Assembly: GCA_037045265.1 (NCBI GenBank)
Contig: JBAOHV010000002.1
Location: 119,522-183,521, forward strand
Origin: JBAOHV01 sp037045265
Lineage (GTDB): Bacteria > Actinomycetota > Acidimicrobiia > Acidimicrobiales > Microtrichaceae
Length of the DNA stretch: 64,000 nucleotides
Direction of reading: 5' to 3'
Position numbers and translations under genes: made by a program
The notes under the pieces: model-generated
Databases searched by the model: none
The model's input: the letters and a program-made list of their open reading frames with translations, nothing else
What the model was told of the DNA's origin: nothing
In this document: piece after piece, positions 1 to 8,027 of the stretch
Position numbering within the stretch: position 1 is the stretch's first letter
Layout: every line of letters begins with the position of its first letter

Positions 1-608
1 GTGGCCCTGAGTCGCAGCGCGGCGGCGTCGTCGATGTGGGCGAGCGCGGTCACGCCCGACACGGTGCCTATTGCGGTGGGCACCAGAAGGTCGAGCGAGG
101 CCATCGGCTCGGCGACCAGGTCCGACGCGGACACGATCGAGGCGGCGTCACCGACGAGCACGAGCACCAGGTCCGCGCCGCCGTGGTCGGTCACCCGGAA
201 GGTGCCCGACACGGTCGCCCCGGCGGTGGCGGTGGCGTCACCGTGCGGTTCGGCGAGCGCCACCCTCGACGTGCCGGCCAGGATGGTGTCGCGCAGCTCC
301 TCGGCGCCGGCGAGCGCGGCAAGGCGCGCGGACAGCACGGTTGCAAGGAAGGGTCCGGGTGTGGCGTGCGCGCCGAGCTCGGCGAAGAGAAGCGCCTCCT
401 CGGCGAGGGAGTAGCCGACACCGCCGAGCGCCTCGGCCAAGCCGAGCCCGAACCAGCCGAGCTCGGCGCAGCGCTGCCAGGTCGCGTCGTCGATCACTTG
501 CGCAGCACCGTCGCTGGCGGCCAGCGTGTGCAGGTCGAACTCTCGCTCGAGCTGGGTGCGGACGGTCGCGATGATCTCGTCCTGTTCGTCTGTGGGGAGT
601 AGGTCCAT
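1..608 (-). CDS. Acyl-CoA dehydrogenase, partial (C-terminus beyond window)
   Basis: Reading the minus strand from the ATG at 608 gives an open frame to the window edge (MDLLPTDEQDEIIATVRTQL...), about 202 residues. It has the N-terminal helical domain of the acyl-CoA dehydrogenase fold, with a WQRCAELGWFGLGLAEALGG-type segment followed by a FAELG helix. The enzyme should use FAD to form an enoyl-CoA. The start lies 11 bp after the stop of the acyl-CoA dehydrogenase at 620-1804, so the two are probably co-translated. Adjacent unlike acyl-CoA dehydrogenase genes in actinobacteria often encode the two chains of an alpha2beta2 enzyme; that pairing is inferred here. The catalytic C-terminal half cannot be seen. 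Confidence 0.85.
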   Translation of the reverse strand, partial: MDLLPTDEQDEIIATVRTQLEREFDLHTLAASDGAAQVIDDATWQRCAELGWFGLGLAEALGGVGYSLAEEALLFAELGAHATPGPFLATVLSARLAALAGAEELRDTILAGTSRVALAEPHGDATATAGATVSGTFRVTDHGGADLVLVLVGDAASIVSASDLVAEPMASLDLLVPTAIGTVSGVTALAHIDDAAALRLRA

Positions 609-619
609 CGGTCGTCTCC

Positions 620-1804
620 TCAGGCCCGGGGCAGGCCGAGCACGCGCTCGCCCACGATGTTGCGCTGGATGTCGGTCGTGCCGCCGCCGATCGTGTAGGC
701 GAACGACTGCAGGTAGGGCCCGGTCCACACGCCCTCGCCGTCGACCTGGGTCAGGCGGAGAGCGTCGGGGCCGATGATGTCGAGCGCCAGCTGGTAGACG
801 CGCTGGTGCAGCTCGCCGTGGAAGAGGCGCACGATCGAGCCCTCGGGGCCGGGCACGCCGGCGCGGGCGGTGCGCGAGATGCCGGTGATGGTCATGGCGC
901 GCAGTGCTGCCACCTCGGCTCGTGCGGTGGCCAGGCGCCGTGCGATCTCCTCATCAGCGATCGCGGGACGGCGTCCGTCGGGGCCGATGCGGGTTCGGGC
1001 CTCGTCGATCAGGCGCTCGACGGTGGCGGCCAGCTCGACCTGGTCGGCCATGAAGGCGGTGCCGCGCTCGAAGCTGAGCGTCGACATGGCGGTGCGCCAG
1101 CCGTTGTTGATCCCGCCGACGACGTTCGCCAGGGGGATGCGCACGTCGTCGTAGAAGACCTCGCAGAAGTCGGTGACGTGGCTCATGGTGCGGATCTCGC
1201 GGATCTCGATGCCGGGGGTGCGCATGTCGCAGACGACCCAGGTGATGCCCTTGTGCTTGGGGGCTGACGGGTCGGTGCGGACGAGCAGCTCCTGGACGTC
1301 GGCGACGTGGGCGTAGCTGGTCCAGGTCTTCTGGCCGTTGACCACCAGGTGGTCGCCGTCGATCTCGGCGCGTGTGCTGAGCCCACCCAGGTCGGAACCG
1401 GCCCCCGGCTCGGAGAAACCCTGGCACCAGACGTCCTCGCCGCGCAGGATGCGCGGCAGGTAGGTGCTCTTCTGCTCTTCGTCGCCGTTGACGATGATCG
1501 TCGGGCCGCCGTGCAGGTTGCCGACGAAGGTGCACGAGTTGTTGAGCGTGAACGGCGGGTTCGCCTTGGCGAACTCCTCGTACCAGATCATCTGCTGGAT
1601 GTCGGTCAGGCCGCGGCCGCCGTAGTCGGTGGGCCAGTTGATGCCGGCCCAGCCGCCGTCGTACAGGGTGCGCTGCCACGCGAGGTCGAACTCGCGCATG
1701 GGCTGGCCTTCCGGGGGGCGCTCTTCGGTCGGGAGGTTCTCGCGCAGCCAGGTGCGGGCCTCTTCACGGAACGCCCGCTCCTCGTCGGTCAGGTCGAGGT
1801 TCAT
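620..1804 (-). CDS. Acyl-CoA dehydrogenase (394 aa)
   Basis: Full-length FadE-type flavoprotein predicted to oxidise an acyl-CoA to the trans-2-enoyl-CoA. N-terminal helices (DEERAFREEARTWLRENLP), the GGRGLTDIQQ region, the mid-beta segment with CQGFSEPGAGSDL near residue 130 and the C-terminal GGGTTDIQRNIVGERVLGLP are all present. The C-terminal motif carries Gly where single-chain enzymes usually have the EG of the catalytic loop, a pattern met in heterotetrameric alpha2beta2 enzymes of the mycobacterial steroid type. The next gene (ends of 1-608) follows after 11 bp on the same strand and would be the partner. Substrate is unknown; long-chain, branched or steroid side-chain acyl-CoA are all possible. 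Confidence 0.9.
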   Translation of the reverse strand: MNLDLTDEERAFREEARTWLRENLPTEERPPEGQPMREFDLAWQRTLYDGGWAGINWPTDYGGRGLTDIQQMIWYEEFAKANPPFTLNNSCTFVGNLHGGPTIIVNGDEEQKSTYLPRILRGEDVWCQGFSEPGAGSDLGGLSTRAEIDGDHLVVNGQKTWTSYAHVADVQELLVRTDPSAPKHKGITWVVCDMRTPGIEIREIRTMSHVTDFCEVFYDDVRIPLANVVGGINNGWRTAMSTLSFERGTAFMADQVELAATVERLIDEARTRIGPDGRRPAIADEEIARRLATARAEVAALRAMTITGISRTARAGVPGPEGSIVRLFHGELHQRVYQLALDIIGPDALRLTQVDGEGVWTGPYLQSFAYTIGGGTTDIQRNIVGERVLGLPRA

Positions 1805-1917
1805 GGTCGGCGACGCTAGTCCGCGCCTGACGGGTCGTCAGATGGGTCGTTCACACACTGTTCATCGGTTCTGTCTCGTCATGCCGCGATCTACACGGGC
1901 GGCGCGGGTACGTTCGG

Positions 1918-3210
1918 CTGATCGACACCCGCACCTATGTTCTCGACACATCGGTGCTGCTGGCGGACCCGGCAGCACTGGGGAAGTTCGAGGAGCACGA
2001 AGTGGTGATCCCGCTCGTGGTCCTCATGGAGCTGGAGGCCAAGCGCCTTCACCCGGACCTGGGTTGGTCCGCCCGGGAAGCGATGCGCTACCTGGAGCGA
2101 TTGCGTACCGAACACGGGACTCTGACCGAGCCGATCGTCGTCAACGCGGCGGGGGGCACCGCCCGGGTCGAGCTGAACCACATCGACACGTCGAGCCTGC
2201 CGCCCGCGTTCTCGTCGTCGGAGAACGACCATCGCATCCTCGCCGTCGGTCGCAACCTGGCGGACAAGGGGCTCGACGTCACGCTGGTCAGCAAGGACCT
2301 GCCACTGCGTCTCAAGGCGTCGGTCGCCGGGCTGGGAGCTGAGGAGTACCGAAACGAACTGGCCGAGAGCGACCACGGCTGGACCGGCCTGGTGGAGCTG
2401 GACGTCGAGATCGACGAGATAGACCGGCTGTACTCGGAGCGGGTGCTCGAGCTCCCGGGTGCTGCGGCGGCACCGGTCAACGTGGGGCTGGTGCTGCGCT
2501 CGCCGCAAGGCTCGGCGCTGGCTCGCAAGTGCTCCGACGGTCGTGCCCGCCTCGTCGAAGGTGAACGTCTCCTGTTCGACGTGCGGGGGCGATCCGCCGA
2601 GCAGCGTGTGGCGCTCGACCTGCTCAGCGACGACTCGGTCGGCATCGTGTCGCTCGGCGGCCCGGCGGGCACCGGCAAGTCGGTACTGGCTCTCGCGGCG
2701 GGGCTCGAGGCCGTGCTCGAACGGCGCAAGCAGCGCAAGGTGATCGTGTTCCGGCCGCTCTACGCCGTCGGTGGGCAGGACCTGGGCTACCTGCCCGGTG
2801 ACGCCGACGAGAAGATGAACCCGTGGGCCGCCGCGGTGAACGATGCGCTCGAGTCGATCGCCGGTCCCGAGGTGATCGAAGAGGTCATCGAACGGCGACT
2901 GCTCGAGGTGCTGCCCCTGACCCACATCCGAGGCCGGACGCTGACCGACACGTTCGTGATCGTGGACGAGGCCCAGAACCTGGAGAAGATGGTGCTGCTC
3001 ACCGCCCTCACCCGCCTCGGTGAGGGCAGCCGCGTGGTGCTGACCCACGACGTCGCACAGCGTGACAACCTCCACGTGGGCCGCTACGACGGAGTCGCTT
3101 CGGTCGTCTCGACGCTCACCGGCAACGAGCTGTTCGGCCACGTGACGTTGTCGCGGTCCGAGCGCAGCCCGGTCGCCGCTCTGGTCACGGATCTGTTGGG
3201 CAACGCCTGA
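1918..3210 (+). CDS. phoH2: PIN-PhoH fusion protein (PhoH2-type RNase/RNA helicase)
   Basis: N-terminal PIN nuclease domain (TYVLDTSVLLADP, with acidic residues typical of PIN) followed by a PhoH ATPase domain with Walker A GGPAGTGKSVLAL and Walker B TFVIVDEAQNLE. About 430 residues, the usual size of mycobacterial PhoH2, a sequence-specific RNA-unwinding RNase. The start is uncertain: the PIN homology begins at IDTRTYVLDTS (1921 onward), before the first GTG at 1954, and the only in-frame initiator-like codon just before it is CTG at 1918. Either CTG is used or a base is missing between the ATG at 1881 (another frame) and 1918. No recognisable PhoAT antitoxin is seen upstream. Confidence 0.85.
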   Translation: MIDTRTYVLDTSVLLADPAALGKFEEHEVVIPLVVLMELEAKRLHPDLGWSAREAMRYLERLRTEHGTLTEPIVVNAAGGTARVELNHIDTSSLPPAFSSSENDHRILAVGRNLADKGLDVTLVSKDLPLRLKASVAGLGAEEYRNELAESDHGWTGLVELDVEIDEIDRLYSERVLELPGAAAAPVNVGLVLRSPQGSALARKCSDGRARLVEGERLLFDVRGRSAEQRVALDLLSDDSVGIVSLGGPAGTGKSVLALAAGLEAVLERRKQRKVIVFRPLYAVGGQDLGYLPGDADEKMNPWAAAVNDALESIAGPEVIEEVIERRLLEVLPLTHIRGRTLTDTFVIVDEAQNLEKMVLLTALTRLGEGSRVVLTHDVAQRDNLHVGRYDGVASVVSTLTGNELFGHVTLSRSERSPVAALVTDLLGNA

Positions 3211-3233
3211 CTGGTCGGGCTGGACGGGTCCAC

Positions 3234-3818
3234 TCAGGTGGTGGCGGTCACCTTGCAGGTGACCTGATCGACCTCGTCGCCGGCCAGCCCGTCGAGGCTC
3301 CACGGGTCTGCTCCGGGCGCGGTGCCCAGGTCGAGGCTCGTGGTGTCGCGGTCGATGACCTGACGCGTGTCGATGTCGATGAACTCGACGGCTACCTCGG
3401 CGCCGGTCCCACTCGCTCCGTCGACGGTGCCCGTGGAGGTGAGGACGCCGTCGGCGGAGATCTCACAGGTGTCGATGTGCACTTCGAGACGACCGTATCC
3501 GGTGAGCATCACGAACGCTCCTGCCGCACCGCCGATGACGAGGGTGAGAAGGACGATGACAGCGACGACGATCCACGCTCGGGATCGGCGGGGGGCGCCC
3601 GCGGTGTCCTGCGGCGCGGGCGGCGGAAAGCCCGGGACCTGCGGGGGCGGCACGGTCCAGCCTCCGACGGGTGGGACCGGTGCGGTCGGTGGCCCCGACG
3701 GCGGCTGGTAGGGCGGTGGGGCGACCGGCATGGACGGGACCGTCGGCGCGTCTCTGCCTGGTGCGGTGCGATGGCCTGGTGCGGTGGGATGGCCTGGTGC
3801 GGTGGGATGGTCTGACAA
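3234..3818 (-). CDS. Pro-rich single-pass membrane protein, unknown function
   Basis: 194 residues: a Pro/Thr/Gly/His-rich cytoplasmic-like N-terminus (about 1-75), one hydrophobic segment (AWIVVAVIVLLTLVIGGAA, about 80-100) and an extracytoplasmic beta-rich C-terminus of about 85 residues with two cysteines (DTCEIS and QVTCKV). The layout resembles FxLYD-type or Pro-rich actinobacterial envelope proteins, but no family is assigned. The TTG start at 3818 is chosen because GGAGGTG (3823-3829, minus sense) sits at good ribosome-site distance. The first 20 residues are a repeat (HPTAPG three times) encoded by the 18-bp tandem at 3757-3810. Confidence 0.7.
   Translation of the reverse strand: MSDHPTAPGHPTAPGHRTAPGRDAPTVPSMPVAPPPYQPPSGPPTAPVPPVGGWTVPPPQVPGFPPPAPQDTAGAPRRSRAWIVVAVIVLLTLVIGGAAGAFVMLTGYGRLEVHIDTCEISADGVLTSTGTVDGASGTGAEVAVEFIDIDTRQVIDRDTTSLDLGTAPGADPWSLDGLAGDEVDQVTCKVTATT
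3757..3810. repeat. 18-bp tandem repeat, three copies
   Basis: Units at 3757-3774, 3775-3792 and 3793-3810 (plus-strand unit CCTGGTGCGGTGGGATGG, the first with one change). They encode the repeated HPTAPG at the N-terminus of the Pro-rich membrane protein on the minus strand, in frame with the 18-bp period. Confidence 0.9.
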
Positions 3819-3861
3819 CGGTCACCTCCGGGTGCAGCGATGATCGTACCGACGCGACGTG

Positions 3862-5118
3862 TCAGGCGATGCCGAGCGCCACGACGGTGACGATGAGCGC
3901 TACGACGCCGACGAAGTCGACGGACGCTGTCACGACAGGGATGCCGTAGGTGTCGGGGTCGACGTCGATGCGCCAGGCGCTGATCGTGCCGTAGTAGGCG
4001 AGCGCGATCACGAACAGCACGGCTGCCAGTCCTCCGATCAGCGAAGCCGCGACCATCTGCACGAGACCCGGGCTGGCCGATCCGAGCGCCCGTGCGACCA
4101 GGTCGGCGCCCACCCCGTTGAAGAGGAAGACGGGGAACCCGATCAAGAGGACCAGCAGTGCGTCGCGGCGCGCCTCGCGACCGGGCTGCATCTCGGGTTC
4201 CACCAGACCGAGGTGCAGATTCGTCGCGACACGGCTGGAGAGGATCCCACCAAGGGCGCCCGCGCTCGACACGAACGCCGGCTGGAGGATCAGCAGCGCG
4301 GGCAGCGCGGCGAACATCGCCAGGCGCTTCTCGACGGCGATGCCCGCGAGCGTCGAGAGCAGCAGCGCCACGGTCAGCACCGGCAGCGACTCCCGCACGA
4401 TCTGGCGGAACTGGACCAGACGTGAGCGCACGGTGGCCAGCAGCGTGGCCACGGTGAGCGCGATCGTCAGCCAGGCGAGGGTCGCGGTGACGTTCCCGTC
4501 GCCGATCAGCTTCGACGCCAGGAAGAGAGCGGGGATGGTGACCACGTCGCCGAGCGTCGAGACGGTGGGTGCCACCAGGTTGTCGAGGTCCCACTCGCGT
4601 CGCACTGCGCCGATCGACAACATGATCGTCGCCGCGAGCACCACCAGGCTGGCGAAGAGCCCGCCCAGGATCGACACCAGTGCCAGCTGCAGGACCGGGA
4701 TCGTGTCGTCCACACCGAAGCCGAGCGACACGACCTTGGCGAACCCGGCCAACAGGAACGACAACAGGATCGTCAGCGACAGCGACGCCAGTGCGTTCTG
4801 GGTCAGAACCGACTCGCGCCTGGCCGACACCCGGAACGTGCCGGTGTGGATCGCGGTCGAGACTCGGTTGCCCAGAGCGCCGAAGATGTTGCCCCGGAGG
4901 CCGATCGCGGCGGGCACCATGACCAGTAGGCCCGGCAGATCCTCGAACGTCGCGATGATCGAGCCGAGCAGCGCGCCGGCGAGCAGGCTGGTCGACGAGT
5001 TGAAGACGAGCGCGACGAGGCTCTGGCGCGCGGCCTCGCCGGTCGGCCCGAGCAGGTCGACCAGGCGGCGGCCCAGTTGCATGGGCCGCGGACGCTGGAG
5101 GCTGGGGCGTCGGGCCAT
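3862..5118 (-). CDS. MgtE/SLC41-like divalent cation (Mg2+) transporter
   Basis: 418-residue polytopic membrane protein with two copies of the MgtE integral-membrane domain, as in SLC41 proteins. The first copy contains ATFEDLPGLLVMVPAAIGLRGN and ALGNRVSTAIHTG; the second (about 240-410) contains LPALLILQPAFVSSAGALGG and SRVATNLHLG. The acidic and P/G-rich pore segments are kept. The cytoplasmic MgtE_N and CBS sensor domains of bacterial MgtE are absent, so gating would differ. Predicted to move Mg2+ or a similar divalent cation across the cytoplasmic membrane. It stands alone between the Pro-rich protein and a sulfatase on the same strand. Confidence 0.8.
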   Translation of the reverse strand: MARRPSLQRPRPMQLGRRLVDLLGPTGEAARQSLVALVFNSSTSLLAGALLGSIIATFEDLPGLLVMVPAAIGLRGNIFGALGNRVSTAIHTGTFRVSARRESVLTQNALASLSLTILLSFLLAGFAKVVSLGFGVDDTIPVLQLALVSILGGLFASLVVLAATIMLSIGAVRREWDLDNLVAPTVSTLGDVVTIPALFLASKLIGDGNVTATLAWLTIALTVATLLATVRSRLVQFRQIVRESLPVLTVALLLSTLAGIAVEKRLAMFAALPALLILQPAFVSSAGALGGILSSRVATNLHLGLVEPEMQPGREARRDALLVLLIGFPVFLFNGVGADLVARALGSASPGLVQMVAASLIGGLAAVLFVIALAYYGTISAWRIDVDPDTYGIPVVTASVDFVGVVALIVTVVALGIA

Positions 5119-5170
5119 CGATCACGTCGCGGGTTCGAGGCAGCCGTGGCCACCGGCGGACCGGCCCACC

Positions 5171-6715
5171 CTATCTGTGCGGTAGCTGTGGGTCGGAACT
5201 GCGGGTGACCGTGCCGGCCGGGGTCGCCCGGGTGTTGGCGAGCCTCGGATCGGTGTGTTCGAGGTGCCACCTCAGCAGAGCCTGTGCGCACTCCAGTACG
5301 ACGGGCAGGTGGTCCGGGTCGGAGCTCAGGTCGACCAGTTCGCCCGGATCGGCGGCAAGGTCGAACAGCAGCGGAGGCAATCCGCCGGCGAACTGGACGT
5401 ACTTGTGGTGACGCCCGCGCCACACCGACACCGCGGACTGGTCGTCACGGATGCCGAACACATCCTGGATCAGCGTCGAGGTCGGGTCACGGAAGTCGTA
5501 CTCGTGGTGCGCGGCGACCCTCCAGCCGTCGGGAGCTTCGGCGCCCTGCAGGTCACCGTCGAGGAACGGCCGCAGCGATGCGCCGTCGCAGAAGGGTGAC
5601 GGCGGCGCGCCGACAAGGTCGAGCAGGGTTGGGGTGATGTCGACGTTCTCGGTGAACGCGTCGAGGACCCGGCCTGGCCGCCCGGCCATGGCCGGCCAGC
5701 GGACGATCAGCGGGATCCGGTAGCTCTGGTCGAAGAAGCCGAGCTTCTCGACCAGCCAGTGGTCGCCGAGCTGCTCACCGTGATCCGAGGTGAGCACGAC
5801 GATCGTGTCGTCGCGCAGACCTCGCTCGTCGAGGCCGTCGAGCAGTCGGCCGACCTGCGCGTCGACCTCGGCGATCATGCCGTAGTAGGTGGCCTGCAGC
5901 TGGCGTTGGTCCAGGTCATCGGCGGGTGAGGGGACGACGCTCAGTGCTGCCGCGACGAACGGGTGCAGCGCCACCTCCTCGGAAACGCTCGGGTGACGTG
6001 TCGGTGCGGGCACGTCGGCGGGGTCGAACATGTCGTTGTACGGGTCAGGCACCAGGTAGGGGGGATGGGGGCGCAGGTAGGAGAGGTGGAGGCAGAACGG
6101 CTCGTCGGTGCTCCCGGGTCGGTCCAGCCATTCGAGTGCCATGGTGGTCATGAACGCCGACTCGGTGTGCTCGGCTCGGTATCGGGCGGGTCGCCAGGTG
6201 GCGCCGCGGCCTTCGGGGATGTCGACGTTGGCCGGTTCGTAGATGGATCGGTGGTCGGCGGGTGTGTCGTAACCAGACGCGGCGAGCCAGTCGATCCACG
6301 GCCCGATGTCGTCGTCCAACAGGACCCCGGTCGAGAAGCCCGACATCGGTTGTTCGTAGCTGGTGCGACGGGGGTCGTCGGGGGCCAGCGTCGCCGGGTC
6401 GAGCGTCGTGTCGGTGTAGCCGAAGAGCACCGGGTCGTAGCCGTGGTCGCGGAGCATGCGCGGCAGCATCGGCAGGTGATCGGACAGCGGAGCGCCGTTG
6501 TTCGTGACCCGGTGGTTCGACTGCCACAGCCCCGTCAGCAGGGAGGCCCGGGACGGACCGCACGGCGCGGAGTTCGCGAAGTGATGGGTGAAGCGCACGC
6601 CGTCCGCTGCCAGTCGGTCCAGGTTCGGTGTGCGCACGAGAGGGTGGCCGGCGACGCCCAGGCAGTCGGCGCGGAACTGGTCGAGGGTGATCAGCAGGAC
6701 GTTCGGGCGGCGCAT
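5171..6715 (-). CDS. Sulfatase / phosphonate-monoester-hydrolase-type esterase
   Basis: Alkaline-phosphatase superfamily hydrolase. N-terminal metal site LLITLDQFRADCLG, the formylglycine motif SAPCGPSRASLLTG with the convertible Cys about residue 55, the VLTSDHGEQLGDH metal motif and a C-terminal DLAADPGELVDL segment. The LDQ (instead of LDD) near the start and SDHGE are typical of the arylsulfatase/phosphonate monoester hydrolase branch. Start is the ATG at 6715; an in-frame GTG at 6784 would run over the start of the divergent amidohydrolase gene and adds no homology. Needs a formylglycine-generating enzyme, not encoded here. No signal peptide is visible. Confidence 0.88.
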   Translation of the reverse strand: MRRPNVLLITLDQFRADCLGVAGHPLVRTPNLDRLAADGVRFTHHFANSAPCGPSRASLLTGLWQSNHRVTNNGAPLSDHLPMLPRMLRDHGYDPVLFGYTDTTLDPATLAPDDPRRTSYEQPMSGFSTGVLLDDDIGPWIDWLAASGYDTPADHRSIYEPANVDIPEGRGATWRPARYRAEHTESAFMTTMALEWLDRPGSTDEPFCLHLSYLRPHPPYLVPDPYNDMFDPADVPAPTRHPSVSEEVALHPFVAAALSVVPSPADDLDQRQLQATYYGMIAEVDAQVGRLLDGLDERGLRDDTIVVLTSDHGEQLGDHWLVEKLGFFDQSYRIPLIVRWPAMAGRPGRVLDAFTENVDITPTLLDLVGAPPSPFCDGASLRPFLDGDLQGAEAPDGWRVAAHHEYDFRDPTSTLIQDVFGIRDDQSAVSVWRGRHHKYVQFAGGLPPLLFDLAADPGELVDLSSDPDHLPVVLECAQALLRWHLEHTDPRLANTRATPAGTVTRSSDPQLPHR

Positions 6716-6749
6716 GGAACCCGTTCTAGCTCCGGTACCGTTGCCGCCC

Positions 6750-7616
6750 ATGGCCATGCCCAGCGGAATCGGTGTCATCGACACGATGATGGACCTGCCC
6801 TTCGATGACGTGCGCTCGATCTACGAGTTCCTCGCGCCGAACCTCAAGGACAAAGCGTCCAAGGAGGAGTTCGAGTTCCCCGCGCAGTACATGTTCAAGA
6901 AGGTGCCGGGGGCGATGGAGGCCGGGTCGGACCCGGTGGCGCACACGATCGCGCTGATGGACCACCACGGGATCGAAGCCGCGTTGATCGGCTCCGGGGG
7001 CACCAACCAGATGCGGGCGCTCGAGGAGCACCCCGGACGATTCATGGCCTCCGTCGGGGTCGACCCCAACGACGGCATGGCCGCGGTGCGACGTATCGAC
7101 GAACTGCACCGCACGATCGGGCTGAAGGCGGTCGTGGGGTTCCCCGCCGGCTGCAGCCCGCAGGTGCCGATCAACGACAAGCGCTGGTACCCGATCTACG
7201 CCAAGTGCTGCGAGCTCGACCTGCCGATCTTCATGTGCGTCGGCGTGCCCGGGCCACGGGTGCCGATGGCCTGCCAGAAGGTCGAGCTGCTCGACGAGGT
7301 GTGCTGGTTCTTCCCCGAGCTGACGATCGTCATGCGTCACGGGGCCGAACCGTGGGAGGACCTGGCGGTCAAGCTCATGCTCAAGTGGCCGAACCTGTAC
7401 TACTCGACCTCGGCGTTCGCCCCGCGGTACTACCCGGAGGCGATCATCGACTACGCCAACACCCGTGGCGCCGACAAGGTCCTCTACGGCGGCTACTTCC
7501 CGATGGGGCTGACCCTGGACCGGATCTTCGGCGAGCTGCCCGATGTGCCGTTCAAGGACGAGGTGTGGCCCAAGTTCCTGCGCGACAACGCCCGTCGGGT
7601 GCTCCGGCTCGGCTGA
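6750..7616 (+). CDS. Amidohydrolase-family TIM-barrel protein lacking the HxH metal motif
   Basis: 288 residues with the amidohydrolase-2 fold: N-terminal GVIDTMMDLPF, GIEAALIGSGG, HPGRFMASVGVDP, MRHGAEPWEDLAVKLMLKWPNLYYSTSAFAP and DKVLYGGYFPMGLTLDRIFGE. In metal-dependent members (ACMSD, LigW type) the first strand carries HxH; here the equivalent positions are TMM, so the enzyme may be metal-independent or use another site. Start ATG at 6750; 34 bp from the divergent sulfatase start, so the two share one short promoter region. Substrate unknown; similar proteins are common in mycobacterial and related degradative gene sets. Confidence 0.82.
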   Translation: MAMPSGIGVIDTMMDLPFDDVRSIYEFLAPNLKDKASKEEFEFPAQYMFKKVPGAMEAGSDPVAHTIALMDHHGIEAALIGSGGTNQMRALEEHPGRFMASVGVDPNDGMAAVRRIDELHRTIGLKAVVGFPAGCSPQVPINDKRWYPIYAKCCELDLPIFMCVGVPGPRVPMACQKVELLDEVCWFFPELTIVMRHGAEPWEDLAVKLMLKWPNLYYSTSAFAPRYYPEAIIDYANTRGADKVLYGGYFPMGLTLDRIFGELPDVPFKDEVWPKFLRDNARRVLRLG

Positions 7617-7648
7617 TCGGGTCGCCGGGGGTGGGTAGCTTCGTGGTC

Positions 7649-8008
7649 ATGAGCGACGTCGTGATCTTCCACAACCCCAACTGCTCGACCTCACGTCACG
7701 CGGTGACCGCTGCCGACGACGCTGGCGTCGACTACGAGCTCGTCAAGTACATGCTCAAGGCGCAACATCCGACGCGGGAGCAGCTCAGCGAGCTGATCGG
7801 GCAACTCGAGGATCCGGTGACGGATCTGGTGCGCCGCGATGCGAACTTCACCAAGCTCGGGTTGAGAGACACCGACGTCGCCACCGCCGAGCAGGTGCTC
7901 GACGTGCTGACCGAACACCCGGAGCTGTTGCAGCGGCCGGTGCTGGTGCGCGACGGCCGCGCGATCATCGGCCGCCCGAAGGACAGAGTGCCGGCGTTCC
8001 TGGCCTGA
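7649..8008 (+). CDS. ArsC/Spx-family thioredoxin-fold protein (arsenate reductase-like)
   Basis: 119 residues, the usual ArsC (glutaredoxin-coupled) length. It has the active-site motif FHNPNCSTSR with Cys12 and Arg16, and the C-terminal segment LLQRPVLVRDGRAIIGRPKD with the cis-Pro and the Arg of the arsenate pocket. Predicted to reduce arsenate to arsenite with glutathione/glutaredoxin-like thiols. In an actinobacterium the thiol would be mycothiol/mycoredoxin, so the true partner is uncertain. The ATG at 7649 follows the amidohydrolase by 32 bp. Convergent with the next gene. No arsenite pump or ArsR regulator is nearby. Confidence 0.85.
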   Translation: MSDVVIFHNPNCSTSRHAVTAADDAGVDYELVKYMLKAQHPTREQLSELIGQLEDPVTDLVRRDANFTKLGLRDTDVATAEQVLDVLTEHPELLQRPVLVRDGRAIIGRPKDRVPAFLA

Positions 8009-8027
8009 GCGCAGATCGCTCGGTCCT

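Noticed and set aside
1891..3303. 470-residue antisense frame over phoH2
   Set aside because: Shadow frame; PhoH and PIN motifs are clear on the plus strand.
3509..5125. 538-residue minus-strand frame over the Mg2+ transporter
   Set aside because: Shadow in another frame, Arg/Pro-rich, while the 418-residue transporter frame shows clear membrane repeats.
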